DNA from: BM003 sp963783695
GTDB taxonomy: Bacteria; Pseudomonadota; Gammaproteobacteria; Steroidobacterales; BM003
Direction: 5' to 3'
DNA: 64,000 nucleotides
Assembly: GCA_963783695.1 (NCBI GenBank)
Contig: CAWAOM010000001.1
Location: 992,001-1,056,000 of the forward strand
Shown here: positions 25,956 through 34,869 of the stretch, one piece after another
Numbering within the stretch: position 1 is the stretch's first letter
Layout of the letters: every line of letters begins with the position of its first letter
Notes under the pieces: model-generated
Told to the model about the DNA's origin: nothing
The model's database searches: none
The model's input: only the letters and a program-made list of their open reading frames with translations
Program-made: the position numbers and the translations under genes

Positions 25956-26843
25956 CTACGTCTTAGAGGCATCGAATATGCTCTGGATCGACGCGTCCAG
26001 CATCTGGTCGAACTGCTCGTCCGACTGCTGTGCGGAAAGCCCCTCGCTCAGAGCCCGCGAAAAGCTCGCTACCATGCCGTGATTGCGCGCGAGGCGAGCG
26101 TTTGCCTCATCGCGTGAATAGCCACCCGACAGCGCAACAATCCGAACAATGCTGGAATGCTCAATGCATTCTTTGTAGAAATCGTCCTGCTCCGGCAAAG
26201 TAAGTTTGAGCATGACCTGCTGACCGGATCCGAGCGCATCGAGATGCTCGAGCAGGCGGGCTTTCAGGATAGTTTCCGCCTGCGCCTTTTCCGGACTGTT
26301 GATATCGACTTCCGGCTCGATAATCGGCACGAGCCCCTTGCCCAGAATCTGGCGGCCGATCTCGAACTGCTGGTCAACCACGGCCGCAATACCCTCGTCA
26401 TTTGCGAGTTTAATGACCGAGCGCATCTTGGTACCGAATATGCCATTCGCGACACCCCTGTCGAGGAGCGCGTCCAGATCCGGCATCGGTTTCATGATCT
26501 GCACGCCGTTCTCTTCGTCGGCCAGACCCTTGTCGACCTTCAGAAACGGTACAACCTGCTTGTCCTCCCACAGGTAATGCGCAGTCGGCTTGCCCTTGAT
26601 CGTCCGATCCATCGTGACTTCGAACAGGATAGCGCCGAGAATGCGATCACCGCCAAAGCTGGGGCTGGTAATGATTCGGGTCCGCATTTCATGGACCTTG
26701 TCGAACATTTCGGCTTCGCCGGAATACTCGTCCTCGGAGACGCCGTAGAGACGAAGAGCCTTCGGAGTACTGCCTCCGCTCTGATCGAGGGCTGCGATAA
26801 ATCCGTCCTGGTTTCGGACCTTGTCGAGTTGCTGCTGGTTCAT
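25956..26843 (-). CDS. fda: Fructose-bisphosphate aldolase class I
   Basis: A 295-residue Schiff-base aldolase of the Staphylococcus/bacterial class I type (Fda). Early motif FIAALDQSGGSTPKAL (residues 15-30) contributes to substrate binding; K213 in VMLKLTLPEQ is the expected Schiff-base lysine, and EPEVDI (176-181) is typical. It cleaves fructose 1,6-bisphosphate in glycolysis or works in reverse for gluconeogenesis. It is a single-gene unit with its own terminator; a TATACT -10-like box lies upstream at 26918-26923. Confidence 0.94.
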   Translation of the reverse strand: MNQQQLDKVRNQDGFIAALDQSGGSTPKALRLYGVSEDEYSGEAEMFDKVHEMRTRIITSPSFGGDRILGAILFEVTMDRTIKGKPTAHYLWEDKQVVPFLKVDKGLADEENGVQIMKPMPDLDALLDRGVANGIFGTKMRSVIKLANDEGIAAVVDQQFEIGRQILGKGLVPIIEPEVDINSPEKAQAETILKARLLEHLDALGSGQQVMLKLTLPEQDDFYKECIEHSSIVRIVALSGGYSRDEANARLARNHGMVASFSRALSEGLSAQQSDEQFDQMLDASIQSIFDASKT

Positions 26844-26917
26844 TGTTCCATCCGCACGCTGAAGAAAACGAGAGACGCACCGGCGATAATGCCCATCGCG
26901 CCCCGTATGGATGGCAA

Positions 26918-26923
26918 AGTATA
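26918..26923 (-). promoter_or_regulatory. Candidate -10 box for the aldolase gene
   Basis: TATACT on the minus strand, 75 bases upstream of the aldolase ATG, in the 276-bp gap shared with the divergent pyrophosphatase gene. No good -35 is visible. Confidence 0.3.
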
Positions 26924-27083
26924 GCGTCTAAATCGCTGCCGTGCTTCCGCTCGCAGCGGTAGCGAGGTGACATAAGTTTATGCCTCGGTCAGGACGCCTG
27001 CCCGGCCGCAAAAAACCGGCCAGGGATTGGCCTTTTTCCGTCGTTATTGACAATACGGACGCTGCCCGGCGTGGCTGTCCGGT

Positions 27084-27089
27084 TATAAT
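27084..27089 (+). promoter_or_regulatory. Candidate -10 box for the pyrophosphatase gene
   Basis: A perfect TATAAT 30 bases upstream of the ppa ATG would give a short leader. A TTGACA also occurs at about 27048 but the spacing (31 bases) is too long for a sigma-70 pair, so the -35 remains undefined. Confidence 0.4.
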
Positions 27090-27119
27090 CCACCGGCTTA
27101 CAAGAAACAGGGTCTCAAA

Positions 27120-27731
27120 ATGTCTTTCCCGAAACCTTTCTACCGCTGGCGGCCTCATCCATGGCATGGACTGTCCCCGGGTGACGAAGCGCCCGGCATC
27201 GTACAGGCCTATATTGAGATCACCCCGTTCGATACCGTCAAGTACGAGATCGACAAGATCACCGGATACCTGCGAATCGATCGTCCCCAGGCGACCTCGT
27301 CGCGACCGCCTATGCTGTATGGCTTTATTCCGCGCACATTCTGCTCAGAGCGCGTCGCGGCATTAAATCCCGAAGGCAAACGCGGCGACGGCGACCCGCT
27401 CGATATCTGCGTGATTTGTGAGAGACCGGTCAGCCATGCCGATATCGTGCTGGACGCAAAGGTCATCGGCGGGCTGCCAATGATCGACAATGAGGAAGCC
27501 GACGACAAGATCATCGCGGTGCTGAAAAACGATCATGCCCACGCTCATATCGAGGATATATCCGAATTGCCGCCGGTCTATGTCGAAAGACTGATGCACT
27601 ATTTCAACACATACAAGATGGCGGTCGGGCAATTACCCTCGCTGGCGGTCAAGGAGATTTATGATCGCAGCCATGCGCTGAAGGTCATCGAGGCCTCCCT
27701 CGCCGACTATCAGGACGAATACGGCGACTAA
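27120..27731 (+). CDS. ppa: Inorganic pyrophosphatase (family I)
   Basis: A 203-residue soluble pyrophosphatase that hydrolyses PPi and drives biosynthetic reactions forward. The metal-binding signature is GDGDPLDICV with D90, D92 and D95; KYEID (41-45) and YGFIPRTF (67-74) are also typical. It is longer than the 176-residue E. coli enzyme. It converges with the ELM1-family gene, overlapping by four bases. PPi removal would support the PPi-releasing ligase and nucleotidyltransferases encoded nearby, but ppa is also simply housekeeping. Confidence 0.93.
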   Translation: MSFPKPFYRWRPHPWHGLSPGDEAPGIVQAYIEITPFDTVKYEIDKITGYLRIDRPQATSSRPPMLYGFIPRTFCSERVAALNPEGKRGDGDPLDICVICERPVSHADIVLDAKVIGGLPMIDNEEADDKIIAVLKNDHAHAHIEDISELPPVYVERLMHYFNTYKMAVGQLPSLAVKEIYDRSHALKVIEASLADYQDEYGD

Positions 27732-28915
27732 CCGCGCTGCGCCGTTCCATCCGCAGCCCGACGGCGGTCGTTCATCATGGTCGTGACCCGCGCAACGGTG
27801 TGTTCGACATCCGCGAGAGGCGCTACCGGTCCGGCTGGTGGCGGTTCCGGGAACCATGCAATTCTGCCCTCCGACAAAAGCCGCTCATAAACGATGCGCA
27901 GTTCGCGCGACAGGCGCCGCGGCCCGATCTTCATCAACAGCCAGTATGTAAATGCCGTCAGGCGAAAATCGTCCTGGCACAACCAGTCACGCAACTTCTC
28001 CGGCTGACCGCGTTGATGGCGCATTGCCAGTGTTGCGTGGCCGAGATCGTAGACGGATACGGGTTTGCGGGTTGCGCATGCCTCGCTGAGCATGGCGATG
28101 CTGTCGCCGGTCACAACAAGCTCTTCGGCCGACGACAAGTAGGCGAAATACGGGTTTGGCGCGTCTTTCCGCCATGGAAAGAAATCGTAGTGCCCACGCA
28201 GATTCGCACCGATTTGCGCCACCGCCGCCTCGCTGGTGCGCGAGCTGGTGGTAACCAGCAACGAACCCTTGCGCCGTTCCGCATAGCGGCTGAGTTCGCT
28301 TGCGAGGCGGCGGCCGCCGTTCGCCCCGAGCGTGTAGGGACCGCTATTCCCCCCGACGATTACCGCGATGTGTGGCCGTGGCAAATTTGCCAGCTGCGAC
28401 TCCCACCGCAACTCCGCCTGCTCGAGCTTTGCAACCGTCACCGACTGCAGTGTCGTACTATTTTCCAGCACCTGCGGTGCGGGCGCCACGCGGTACTGAG
28501 GGGTCGTCACCAGCAAATCGAAATGGCGCACAGAAGACCACGTTCGGCCAATGAAAACCAGGCGAGTCGCTCCACCTGACTGCGCTGCGACCCAGCGCGC
28601 GACAGGTTCGTTGCGCAGCCCGGATGTGATTAGCAAATCCGGCCATGGCGACGACAGCTCCGTGCGACTCCGCGCCGCAACGCCGGCGGCTGTGCAAAGG
28701 CGCAACAGGCCAATCGCGCCGGCCGACCAGCCGTAGTGCATTACCTTGCGCTCATACGGCCACCCCAGAGCCTCCGCCAGCGCAAGGATTTGCGATGACT
28801 CACCCGCCCGGTGGCTCAGCAGGGCCCAGACACGCGGCGGCGAAGTCGCACCATCCGTTTGCTTGTTTTCGTTCAGCGCCAAAAAACACCCTGTCGCAAA
28901 AGCCGGCGGCAGCAT
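27728..28915 (-). CDS. ELM1/GtrOC1-family putative glycosyltransferase (paralogue 1)
   Basis: A 395-residue member of the DUF1022 / mitochondrial-fission-ELM1 family, which has a GT-B-like glycosyltransferase fold. Family landmarks: VWALLSHRAGESSQILALAEALG (N-terminal), SPWPDLLITSGLRNEPVARW, RTWSSVRHFDLLVTTPQY, IAVIVGGNSGPYTL and VVTGDSIAMLSEACATRKPV, the last two resembling the nucleotide-sugar side of GT-B enzymes. No signal peptide. It is one of three paralogues within 7 kb, among the sphingolipid genes, so transfer of a sugar to a lipid is the likely but unproven role. Confidence 0.82.
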   Translation of the reverse strand: MLPPAFATGCFLALNENKQTDGATSPPRVWALLSHRAGESSQILALAEALGWPYERKVMHYGWSAGAIGLLRLCTAAGVAARSRTELSSPWPDLLITSGLRNEPVARWVAAQSGGATRLVFIGRTWSSVRHFDLLVTTPQYRVAPAPQVLENSTTLQSVTVAKLEQAELRWESQLANLPRPHIAVIVGGNSGPYTLGANGGRRLASELSRYAERRKGSLLVTTSSRTSEAAVAQIGANLRGHYDFFPWRKDAPNPYFAYLSSAEELVVTGDSIAMLSEACATRKPVSVYDLGHATLAMRHQRGQPEKLRDWLCQDDFRLTAFTYWLLMKIGPRRLSRELRIVYERLLSEGRIAWFPEPPPAGPVAPLADVEHTVARVTTMMNDRRRAADGTAQRG

Positions 28916-29060
28916 CTATCCTACCCAATGCCTGCCCCACGATCGCCAAGGCCCGGTACTGTAGCGGCATTACCGAACGGATAGAACCCATCGAAACATC
29001 CATGCGTCGCCATCTATCGCCAAACACCGGTCCCTGCGTCGAACCGGCCAAAGAGCAGCC

Positions 29061-30122
29061 ATGACTCCTCTGACGTGGCTCGTGCTCGGTGACAAACTTG
29101 GCGATAACGCCCAGGTCCAGTTGGTCGCCGATACCCTGGGATGGCCTTTCGAGCGCAAAACTCTGGTGTTTCTGCCGCAGTTTCGCACTGGGAAACCGCG
29201 TTTCCGGTCAACTTTGAGTCATATCGACCGCGACCAGTCGGCCAGACTATCCGAGCCATGGCCCGACCTGATAATCACGATTGGACGGCGTCCGTCGATG
29301 GCCGCACTCGCGATACGCAAACTCTCCGGCAACCACACCCGCATTGTAATGATCGGACGTCCGCGGCGGTTGCCCGACCTGGCTCTTGGCGTCGCCACCC
29401 CTCAATACTCTGTTCCGAAAGCCGCAAATGTCATGCATCTGGACTTCCCACTGATGAAAATCGACACCGACGCAATCGCGGCTCAGAAATCTGCGACGGC
29501 GGCATCAATGGCAACACTGCCCCGGCCCTTGACGGCCGTGTTGATCGGCGGCAGCACCTCTCCATTCGTGCTCGATGTCGAAGCCGCTGAATCCTTGTTG
29601 TCGCAAACCCGGGACTGCTGCCCCGACGGCACGATCTACCTGACCACCAGCCGCCGCACCGCGCCTGAAGTTATTGATTTTCTGGGCAGTGCGATGCGCG
29701 ATAACGAGCGGCTTTATGCGTGGCAGCGCGACGACCCCGCTAACCCCTACCTGGGTTTGCTCGCGCATTCCGACCGGGTCGTCGTTACAGGCGATAGCAT
29801 TTCGATGATGATGGAAGCGGCCAGGCTCGGAAAACCACTGGCAATTTTCGAGCTGCCAACGCTGTTTACGCCCGCCCAGAAAACCCGGCGTAGCATGGCA
29901 CGGGTCCTCGATCCGACCCGCGGCGGCGGCAAGAGGGTCAAACGCTGGCTGTACACCGCGGGACCCATGAGTTTCCCGCGCGATCTGGGGCGAATGCAGC
30001 GCGCGCTGGTTGCCCAGGGGAAGGCGGTTGCTCTCGGTGCACCCTTCCCTGCCCCGCACAGCGGACTGCCCGACGAAAGCGAGGCGGTAGCCGCACGCAT
30101 TCGCGCACTATTCGAGGCCTGA
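29061..30122 (+). CDS. ELM1/GtrOC1-family putative glycosyltransferase (paralogue 2)
   Basis: A 353-residue DUF1022/ELM1-family protein. It starts directly at the conserved domain (WLVLGDKLGDNAQVQLVADTLG), and has EPWPDLIITIGRRPSMAALAI, RRLPDLALGVATPQY, VLIGGSTSPFVLD and VVVTGDSISMMMEAARLGKPL. It differs clearly from paralogues 1 and 3, e.g. RRPSMAALAI instead of RNEPVARW, so it is probably an older paralogue with another acceptor or donor. It is divergent from paralogue 1 (145-bp gap) and upstream of the acp-spt pair. Confidence 0.82.
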   Translation: MTPLTWLVLGDKLGDNAQVQLVADTLGWPFERKTLVFLPQFRTGKPRFRSTLSHIDRDQSARLSEPWPDLIITIGRRPSMAALAIRKLSGNHTRIVMIGRPRRLPDLALGVATPQYSVPKAANVMHLDFPLMKIDTDAIAAQKSATAASMATLPRPLTAVLIGGSTSPFVLDVEAAESLLSQTRDCCPDGTIYLTTSRRTAPEVIDFLGSAMRDNERLYAWQRDDPANPYLGLLAHSDRVVVTGDSISMMMEAARLGKPLAIFELPTLFTPAQKTRRSMARVLDPTRGGGKRVKRWLYTAGPMSFPRDLGRMQRALVAQGKAVALGAPFPAPHSGLPDESEAVAARIRALFEA

Positions 30123-30141
30123 GGGCGGTGCCGTCAGGTAT

Positions 30142-30169
30142 CGGACAGCGACCGACGATAGCGTATACT
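30142..30169 (+). promoter_or_regulatory. Candidate promoter for acp-spt
   Basis: CGGACA (30142-30147) and TATACT (30164-30169) separated by 16 bases, about 75 bases before the acyl carrier protein start. The match to sigma-70 consensus is four of six at -35 and five of six at -10. Confidence 0.4.
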
Positions 30170-30245
30170 CCGCAGGCGAATCCGGTGCGACGCCATGCTC
30201 CCGGAGCACGGGCGTACACAGCAGGCAGCAAAGGGAGAAACAGCG

Positions 30246-30497
30246 GTGGGTTCTTACCAGGAAAGCGTCACCCTAATCTACGAAGCGCTCGAGCCGTTCC
30301 TGCAACCGGGGCTGGTACTCAGCGAGGACTCGGCCCTGGTGTCGGATCTTGGACTGAGTTCGTTGCAGGTGATGGAACTCGTGGCGGAAGTGGAAGACAA
30401 GCTCGATATCACGGTACCGCTGAACGTTTTGCCGGATGTACGGAGTATCCGCCAGTTTGCGGAATTGCTGACGCGGCTGACCGGTGAATCGGCATGA
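30246..30497 (+). CDS. acpR: Acyl carrier protein of the sphingolipid pathway
   Basis: An 83-residue acyl carrier protein. I chose the GTG at 30246 because AAAGGGAG lies about nine bases upstream; an in-frame ATG 51 bases earlier adds a poor N-terminal stretch. The four-helix core contains DLGLSSLQVMEL, where Ser39 should carry phosphopantetheine; the usual Asp-Ser-Leu is Ser-Ser-Leu here. The stop overlaps the start of serine palmitoyltransferase (ATGA). In Caulobacter a dedicated ACP (AcpR) is required for ceramide synthesis, probably presenting the acyl chain to SPT. The symbol is assigned from context. Confidence 0.85.
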   Translation: MGSYQESVTLIYEALEPFLQPGLVLSEDSALVSDLGLSSLQVMELVAEVEDKLDITVPLNVLPDVRSIRQFAELLTRLTGESA

Positions 30498-31714
30498 GCC
30501 TGCTGGACAAATTCGCACCACTTGAGTCAATCCGCGAAGACCTGAATGCGCACGGCATGATGCCGTTCGGTGTCGTGACGGAAAAAATTCTCTCTCCCAC
30601 CGAAGGCCTGGTCGAGGGCAAAAAGACGATTCTTGCCGGGACGAATAATTACCTCGGCCTGACGTTCGCCCCCGAATGTGTTGCGGCCGCGCAAAGAGCC
30701 ACAGCCGACGAGGGCACCGGTACAACCGGCTCACGCATGGCTAATGGAACCTATAGCGGTCATCGCGCGCTGGAACAGGAACTGGCTGCATTCTTCGGCC
30801 GCGAATCAGCAATGGTGTTCACGACCGGATTCCTCGCCACGATGGGAATGGTCGCAACGCTGACCGGACCCGGAGATGTGCTGCTAATCGATGGCGACAG
30901 TCATGCCAGCATTTATGACGGCTGCAAGCTTAGCGGCGCCGATATCGTGCGTTTTCGCCACAACGACCTGGTCGACCTGGAAAAACGGTTGCGCCGTCTC
31001 GGTGAACGAACCGCCAACACGTTAATCGTTTCAGAAGGCCTGTACAGCATGATGGGTGACCAGGCCCCGCTTGCCGGAATCGTCGAATTGAAACGCCGCT
31101 ATGGCGGTTATCTGTTACTCGATGAAGCGCACTCGGTCGGAGTGCTCGGCGCCCATGGCCGCGGTCTCGCCGAGGCGGCCGGGGTCGAAGACGAAGTCGA
31201 TTTCGTGGTTGGCACTTTCAGCAAGAGCCTCGGATCTGTCGGCGGATTTTGCGTCAGCAGTCGACCCGAACTGGAACTCATTCGGATGGCCGCCCGCGCC
31301 TACATATTTACCGCATCGCCGACCCCGTCCGTGGTGGCCTCGACGCGTGCCGCGCTGCGCCTTGTCTCGGCGCATCCGGAGTTGCGCAAGCAGCTTTGGC
31401 GCAATGCGGCGCGACTCTACGAGGGGCTTGGGAAAATCGGTTATCAGCTCGGCCCCCAGGCCGGGCCGGTCATCGCGGTCTTCGTCGACGATCGGGAGCA
31501 GGCAATTGCCGGCTGGCATCAGTTGCTGGCGTCAGGAGTCTACGTAAACCTGGTGCTGCCGCCAGCAACACCGACCAGCGCAAGCCTGTTGCGTTGTAGT
31601 CTCAGCGCGGCGCACACGGACGACCAGATCGACAAGATTCTGGACGCATTTGCCGCCTTGCCGATGGCGGCCGGCGAACAAGCCGGGCCGCAGTCGCGAA
31701 TGCAGTCAGTCTAG
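30494..31714 (+). CDS. spt: Serine palmitoyltransferase (alpha-oxoamine synthase)
   Basis: A 406-residue PLP-dependent alpha-oxoamine synthase that would condense L-serine with an acyl thioester to 3-ketosphinganine, the first step of sphingolipid synthesis. PLP lysine is K244 in GTFSKSLGSVGG; D210/H213 lie in LLLDEAHSVGVLG and H137 in GDSHASIYDG stacks on the cofactor. Related enzymes (KBL, AONS, ALAS) share these motifs, but an adjacent ACP, an N-terminal extension with NNYLGL and the nearby ceramide synthase, acyl-AMP ligase and reductase genes favour SPT. The protein has no transmembrane helix, as in other bacterial SPTs. It is coupled to the ACP gene by a four-base overlap. Confidence 0.88.
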   Translation: MSLLDKFAPLESIREDLNAHGMMPFGVVTEKILSPTEGLVEGKKTILAGTNNYLGLTFAPECVAAAQRATADEGTGTTGSRMANGTYSGHRALEQELAAFFGRESAMVFTTGFLATMGMVATLTGPGDVLLIDGDSHASIYDGCKLSGADIVRFRHNDLVDLEKRLRRLGERTANTLIVSEGLYSMMGDQAPLAGIVELKRRYGGYLLLDEAHSVGVLGAHGRGLAEAAGVEDEVDFVVGTFSKSLGSVGGFCVSSRPELELIRMAARAYIFTASPTPSVVASTRAALRLVSAHPELRKQLWRNAARLYEGLGKIGYQLGPQAGPVIAVFVDDREQAIAGWHQLLASGVYVNLVLPPATPTSASLLRCSLSAAHTDDQIDKILDAFAALPMAAGEQAGPQSRMQSV

Positions 31715-31731
31715 ACAGATTGCCCGGCAAT

Positions 31732-33495
31732 TCAGCCGGGAAGCGATGCACTGCCCGATGCGGGCGCCGTTTCGGCATCGTTCGCGAGGCGGTCGTCCAC
31801 GAGCTTGCCATCGGAGAGTCGATATACGCGATCCGCCACTTCCGCAAGCGCGGGTTGGTGCGATACCGCAAGAATCGTCAGGTCTCCCTTCAAATTGGTC
31901 AACGTAGCGCAAATTTCCGCTTCGCTGGACGGATCGAGCGCACTGGTTGCTTCATCCAGCACCAACAGTCGCGGGCTGTGCGCCAGCGCACGCGCCAGCA
32001 TGATTCTCTGGCGCTGACCAGAACTCAGGCGCGCCCCACCCTCGCCGACCGTAGCGTGAATGCCGCCCGACATGGCAGTGACAAAGTCCCATGCTTCGGC
32101 CGCACGCAACGCCCGCTCCGCCTGCGCCTCGCCGAGCTCGGGGTCACTGAGGGTGACGTTGTTCAACACGCTGTCATGCAGCAACAACGTTTCCTGCGGC
32201 ACATAACCGAGCTGGCGCCGCCAGCTCCGTATATCGAGCTCACCCATCGGCTTGCCATCAATGAGCACTTCCCCTTCGGTCGGACGATGCAACCCCATGA
32301 TCAGGTCGAGCACGGTAGTCTTGCCTGAACCCGATGGACCGATCAGTGTGGTCAGGCATCCCGCCGGAATCTCAATGCTGACGTTGTCGAGGACCTTGCG
32401 CTCATCATGAGCAAAACTGACCCCGCGCAGGGAGATGCCTTTCTCCAATAGCGGCGCCGGTTCGCCGGCCGTATCCTCGCGGCTCGCTACTGCTTCATCG
32501 ACCGCCTCCTGCAAGGACCAGTAAGCACTGCCGGCGGCAACCATTTTCTGATAGTACTTCTGGATCTTGCCAAGCTGACTCAGAACCTTGGTCAGCACGA
32601 TCAGCAGCACCATGACTTCGGCAATCGGCATTTGCCACTTCTGCAACAAGCCGAACATACCGATGGCCATCACGGTAGCGAACAAGGGTTCCTGCACCGC
32701 ACTCAGCGCGGCCTTGCTAAAAACTTCCTTTTCCAGCGCCCGGTTGACCTTGTTTGTCTCGACCGCGAGCACTCCGCCAGCAAGATCCTCTCGCCCCATT
32801 GCCTTGAGGCTGCGCACCGATCGCAGCGTATCGGTCATTCGTGCCAGCAGCGATTTCATCCAGATTGTCTGCCGCTTGCCGGCGCGCCGGGTCATTCTGA
32901 CCAGGAAGTGCGAAATCGCGAGAATGAAGGCCGCGGCCACCAGCGACGCAACCACCGCCTGCCACGACACCGCGAGCGCCACAGCGCTGTAGACCATCGC
33001 CTGGATCAACAACGCAACAATCGTTGCGCCGAATTCATAGGCCTGTGCCGCCCGCCATGCCTCTGTCGCCATGCTGTTGGTCAGGCGCCCGGTCGGCTGC
33101 GTGACAAAATAGCCCCACTTTGACTCGAGCACGCTGTTCAACAAACGAAGACGAAGATCCGTGGCAACACGGGCCTTGGTGTACCCCACCTGCTTTTCCG
33201 CGAAGAGCACGAGCACGTTTTTAAGGAATACGCCGATTACGACAAAAACCAGCAGGCTGCCAATCGATGGCTCAACCCCGACTTTATCGAGCAGACCGGT
33301 CACGAAGTTGGTAATGCCGTTGTCCGGCAGCACCGGCTCCGAGTCGACCCCATCGCCGGCCTGTACAGCGAAACTGGCCAGCGGCAATAGCGCTGACAGG
33401 CTCGAGCCCTCGGCTATCCCGGCCAGCAGCAAAGCGGTTACCATCAAAAAACTCTGCCACGGGTAGGACCGGGCGTATGTCAGCATCAGTTCCAT
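31732..33495 (-). CDS. MsbA-type ABC half-transporter (lipid exporter candidate)
   Basis: A 587-residue fusion of a six-helix transmembrane domain (residues ~1-320) and an ATPase domain (~350-570). Walker A IGPSGSGKTTVLDL is near residue 390, the signature is RLSSGQRQRIMLARAL (LSSGQ rather than the common LSGGQ) near 488, and Walker B RLLVLDEATSALD near 510. The architecture is that of MsbA and other lipid-linked product flippases. It converges with spt (17-bp gap) and is divergent from ELM1 paralogue 3, so a role in moving the ceramide product or a glycosylated form across the inner membrane is a reasonable inference, not proven. Confidence 0.85.
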   Translation of the reverse strand: MELMLTYARSYPWQSFLMVTALLLAGIAEGSSLSALLPLASFAVQAGDGVDSEPVLPDNGITNFVTGLLDKVGVEPSIGSLLVFVVIGVFLKNVLVLFAEKQVGYTKARVATDLRLRLLNSVLESKWGYFVTQPTGRLTNSMATEAWRAAQAYEFGATIVALLIQAMVYSAVALAVSWQAVVASLVAAAFILAISHFLVRMTRRAGKRQTIWMKSLLARMTDTLRSVRSLKAMGREDLAGGVLAVETNKVNRALEKEVFSKAALSAVQEPLFATVMAIGMFGLLQKWQMPIAEVMVLLIVLTKVLSQLGKIQKYYQKMVAAGSAYWSLQEAVDEAVASREDTAGEPAPLLEKGISLRGVSFAHDERKVLDNVSIEIPAGCLTTLIGPSGSGKTTVLDLIMGLHRPTEGEVLIDGKPMGELDIRSWRRQLGYVPQETLLLHDSVLNNVTLSDPELGEAQAERALRAAEAWDFVTAMSGGIHATVGEGGARLSSGQRQRIMLARALAHSPRLLVLDEATSALDPSSEAEICATLTNLKGDLTILAVSHQPALAEVADRVYRLSDGKLVDDRLANDAETAPASGSASLPG

Positions 33496-33707
33496 GTGGC
33501 GGCCAGAAATCCTTCGCTCAATTTCACAATGCTTTCATCAGCCATCGTGTCAAATCCGGGATGTACGGGTGAGCAGCGGGTGAACGCTGCGGAAATCAGC
33601 AAACCGGGCGAACTAAGCGCCCCGAACAGCCGCGGCAGTGCGCTCGCATTATACACTTGGCCCCGGCCCGCTTCCTGTTGCTGCGACAAGCATTACAATG
33701 CGCTCCC

Positions 33708-34844
33708 ATGACCGCTGATCGCGACAGACCGCGCCTTGACCAGCACCTGCCATCGCAACCCCGAATATGGGCATTGCTCGGTCACAAAGCCGGCGACAAC
33801 AACCAGGTGCTGGCGCTGGCCGAGGCGCTTGGCATTCCGTTCCAAAAAAAATATTTCTCGTACCGGCGCAGCGAGTTGCTCAGCAACCTGATTCTGGGCT
33901 CTACCCTTTTGGGCACCGTTGCCAAAGACTCATCCCCGCTGGGGCCGCCATGGCCCGATCTTGTCATCACGTCGGGACGCCGCAACGAGCCGGTGGCGCG
34001 CTGGATTCGCAATCAGGCCGGACACTGCGTGCGCATCGTGCATGTGGGTCGGCCCTGGGCCCATCCGGACAATTTCGACCTTGTCATAACCACGCCACAA
34101 TACGAGCTTGGCGAGACCGCCACGGTCATGCGCCGCGAATTACCGTTGCACCGCGTCGACGCTGCGAAAGTGGCTGCTGCCGAAAGCGAATGGAAACCGC
34201 GGCTGCGCCATCTCTACTCTCCCTACATTGCCGTGCTGATAGGCGGCCAGAGCGGCCCGTATTACCTTGACGCAAAAAAGGCTCGCCGGCTTGCCAGCGA
34301 GGCCAGCATGCTGGCGAACTCGATGCGGGGTTCATTGCTGGTTACCTCGAGCGCACGCACCCCGGAAGCGGTGCTCGACGCATTCTCGACGGCTGTCGAT
34401 GCACCCAATTTCGTGTACCGATGGCACGCGGGTGACAGCAATAACCCGTACCTCGCTTTTCTCGGACTGGCCGACGCCTTCATAGTCACAAGTGAAAGCA
34501 TGTCCATGCTCGCCGAGGCATGCGCGATGCAACGGCCCGTCTATATGTTTGACATGGACGATCGCACGGGCGACGGGTCGATCGCCAGCGACCTGCGGCC
34601 GACCGCCGCCGAGCGGTGGACCAATGCGCTACGTTACAAGGCATGGACCCACCGCCTGGCCCAGGGACTAGCGCCACGGCGGATGCGCCGCGACATCGGC
34701 CGGATGCACCGGGCGCTAATCGATTCCGGTCGCGCCGTCTGGCTGGGCCAGCGATTTCCGGATGCGTCGCCGCCGCCGTCGCCGGACAATTCGCGCGCGG
34801 TCGACCGGGTACTTGCATTGCTGAACGGCCCGATCCAACCCTGA
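33708..34844 (+). CDS. ELM1/GtrOC1-family putative glycosyltransferase (paralogue 3)
   Basis: A 378-residue DUF1022/ELM1-family protein, closest in motif pattern to paralogue 1: IWALLGHKAGDNNQVLALAEALG, GPPWPDLVITSGRRNEPVARW, RPWAHPDNFDLVITTPQY, IAVLIGGQSGPYYLD and FIVTSESMSMLAEACAMQRPV. The ATG at 33708 is preferred to an upstream ATG that would add 17 unconserved residues. Cytoplasmic. It is followed by the convergent GT8-like gene. Function is inferred from fold and context as sugar transfer to a lipid acceptor. Confidence 0.82.
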   Translation: MTADRDRPRLDQHLPSQPRIWALLGHKAGDNNQVLALAEALGIPFQKKYFSYRRSELLSNLILGSTLLGTVAKDSSPLGPPWPDLVITSGRRNEPVARWIRNQAGHCVRIVHVGRPWAHPDNFDLVITTPQYELGETATVMRRELPLHRVDAAKVAAAESEWKPRLRHLYSPYIAVLIGGQSGPYYLDAKKARRLASEASMLANSMRGSLLVTSSARTPEAVLDAFSTAVDAPNFVYRWHAGDSNNPYLAFLGLADAFIVTSESMSMLAEACAMQRPVYMFDMDDRTGDGSIASDLRPTAAERWTNALRYKAWTHRLAQGLAPRRMRRDIGRMHRALIDSGRAVWLGQRFPDASPPPSPDNSRAVDRVLALLNGPIQP

Positions 34845-34869
34845 CCCGCGCCGGAGCACGCCCGGAACA

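Noticed and set aside
27048..27089. TTGACA and TATAAT as one sigma-70 promoter for ppa.
   Set aside because: The spacer is about 31 bases instead of 16-18, so they cannot be used together; only the -10 is kept as a candidate.
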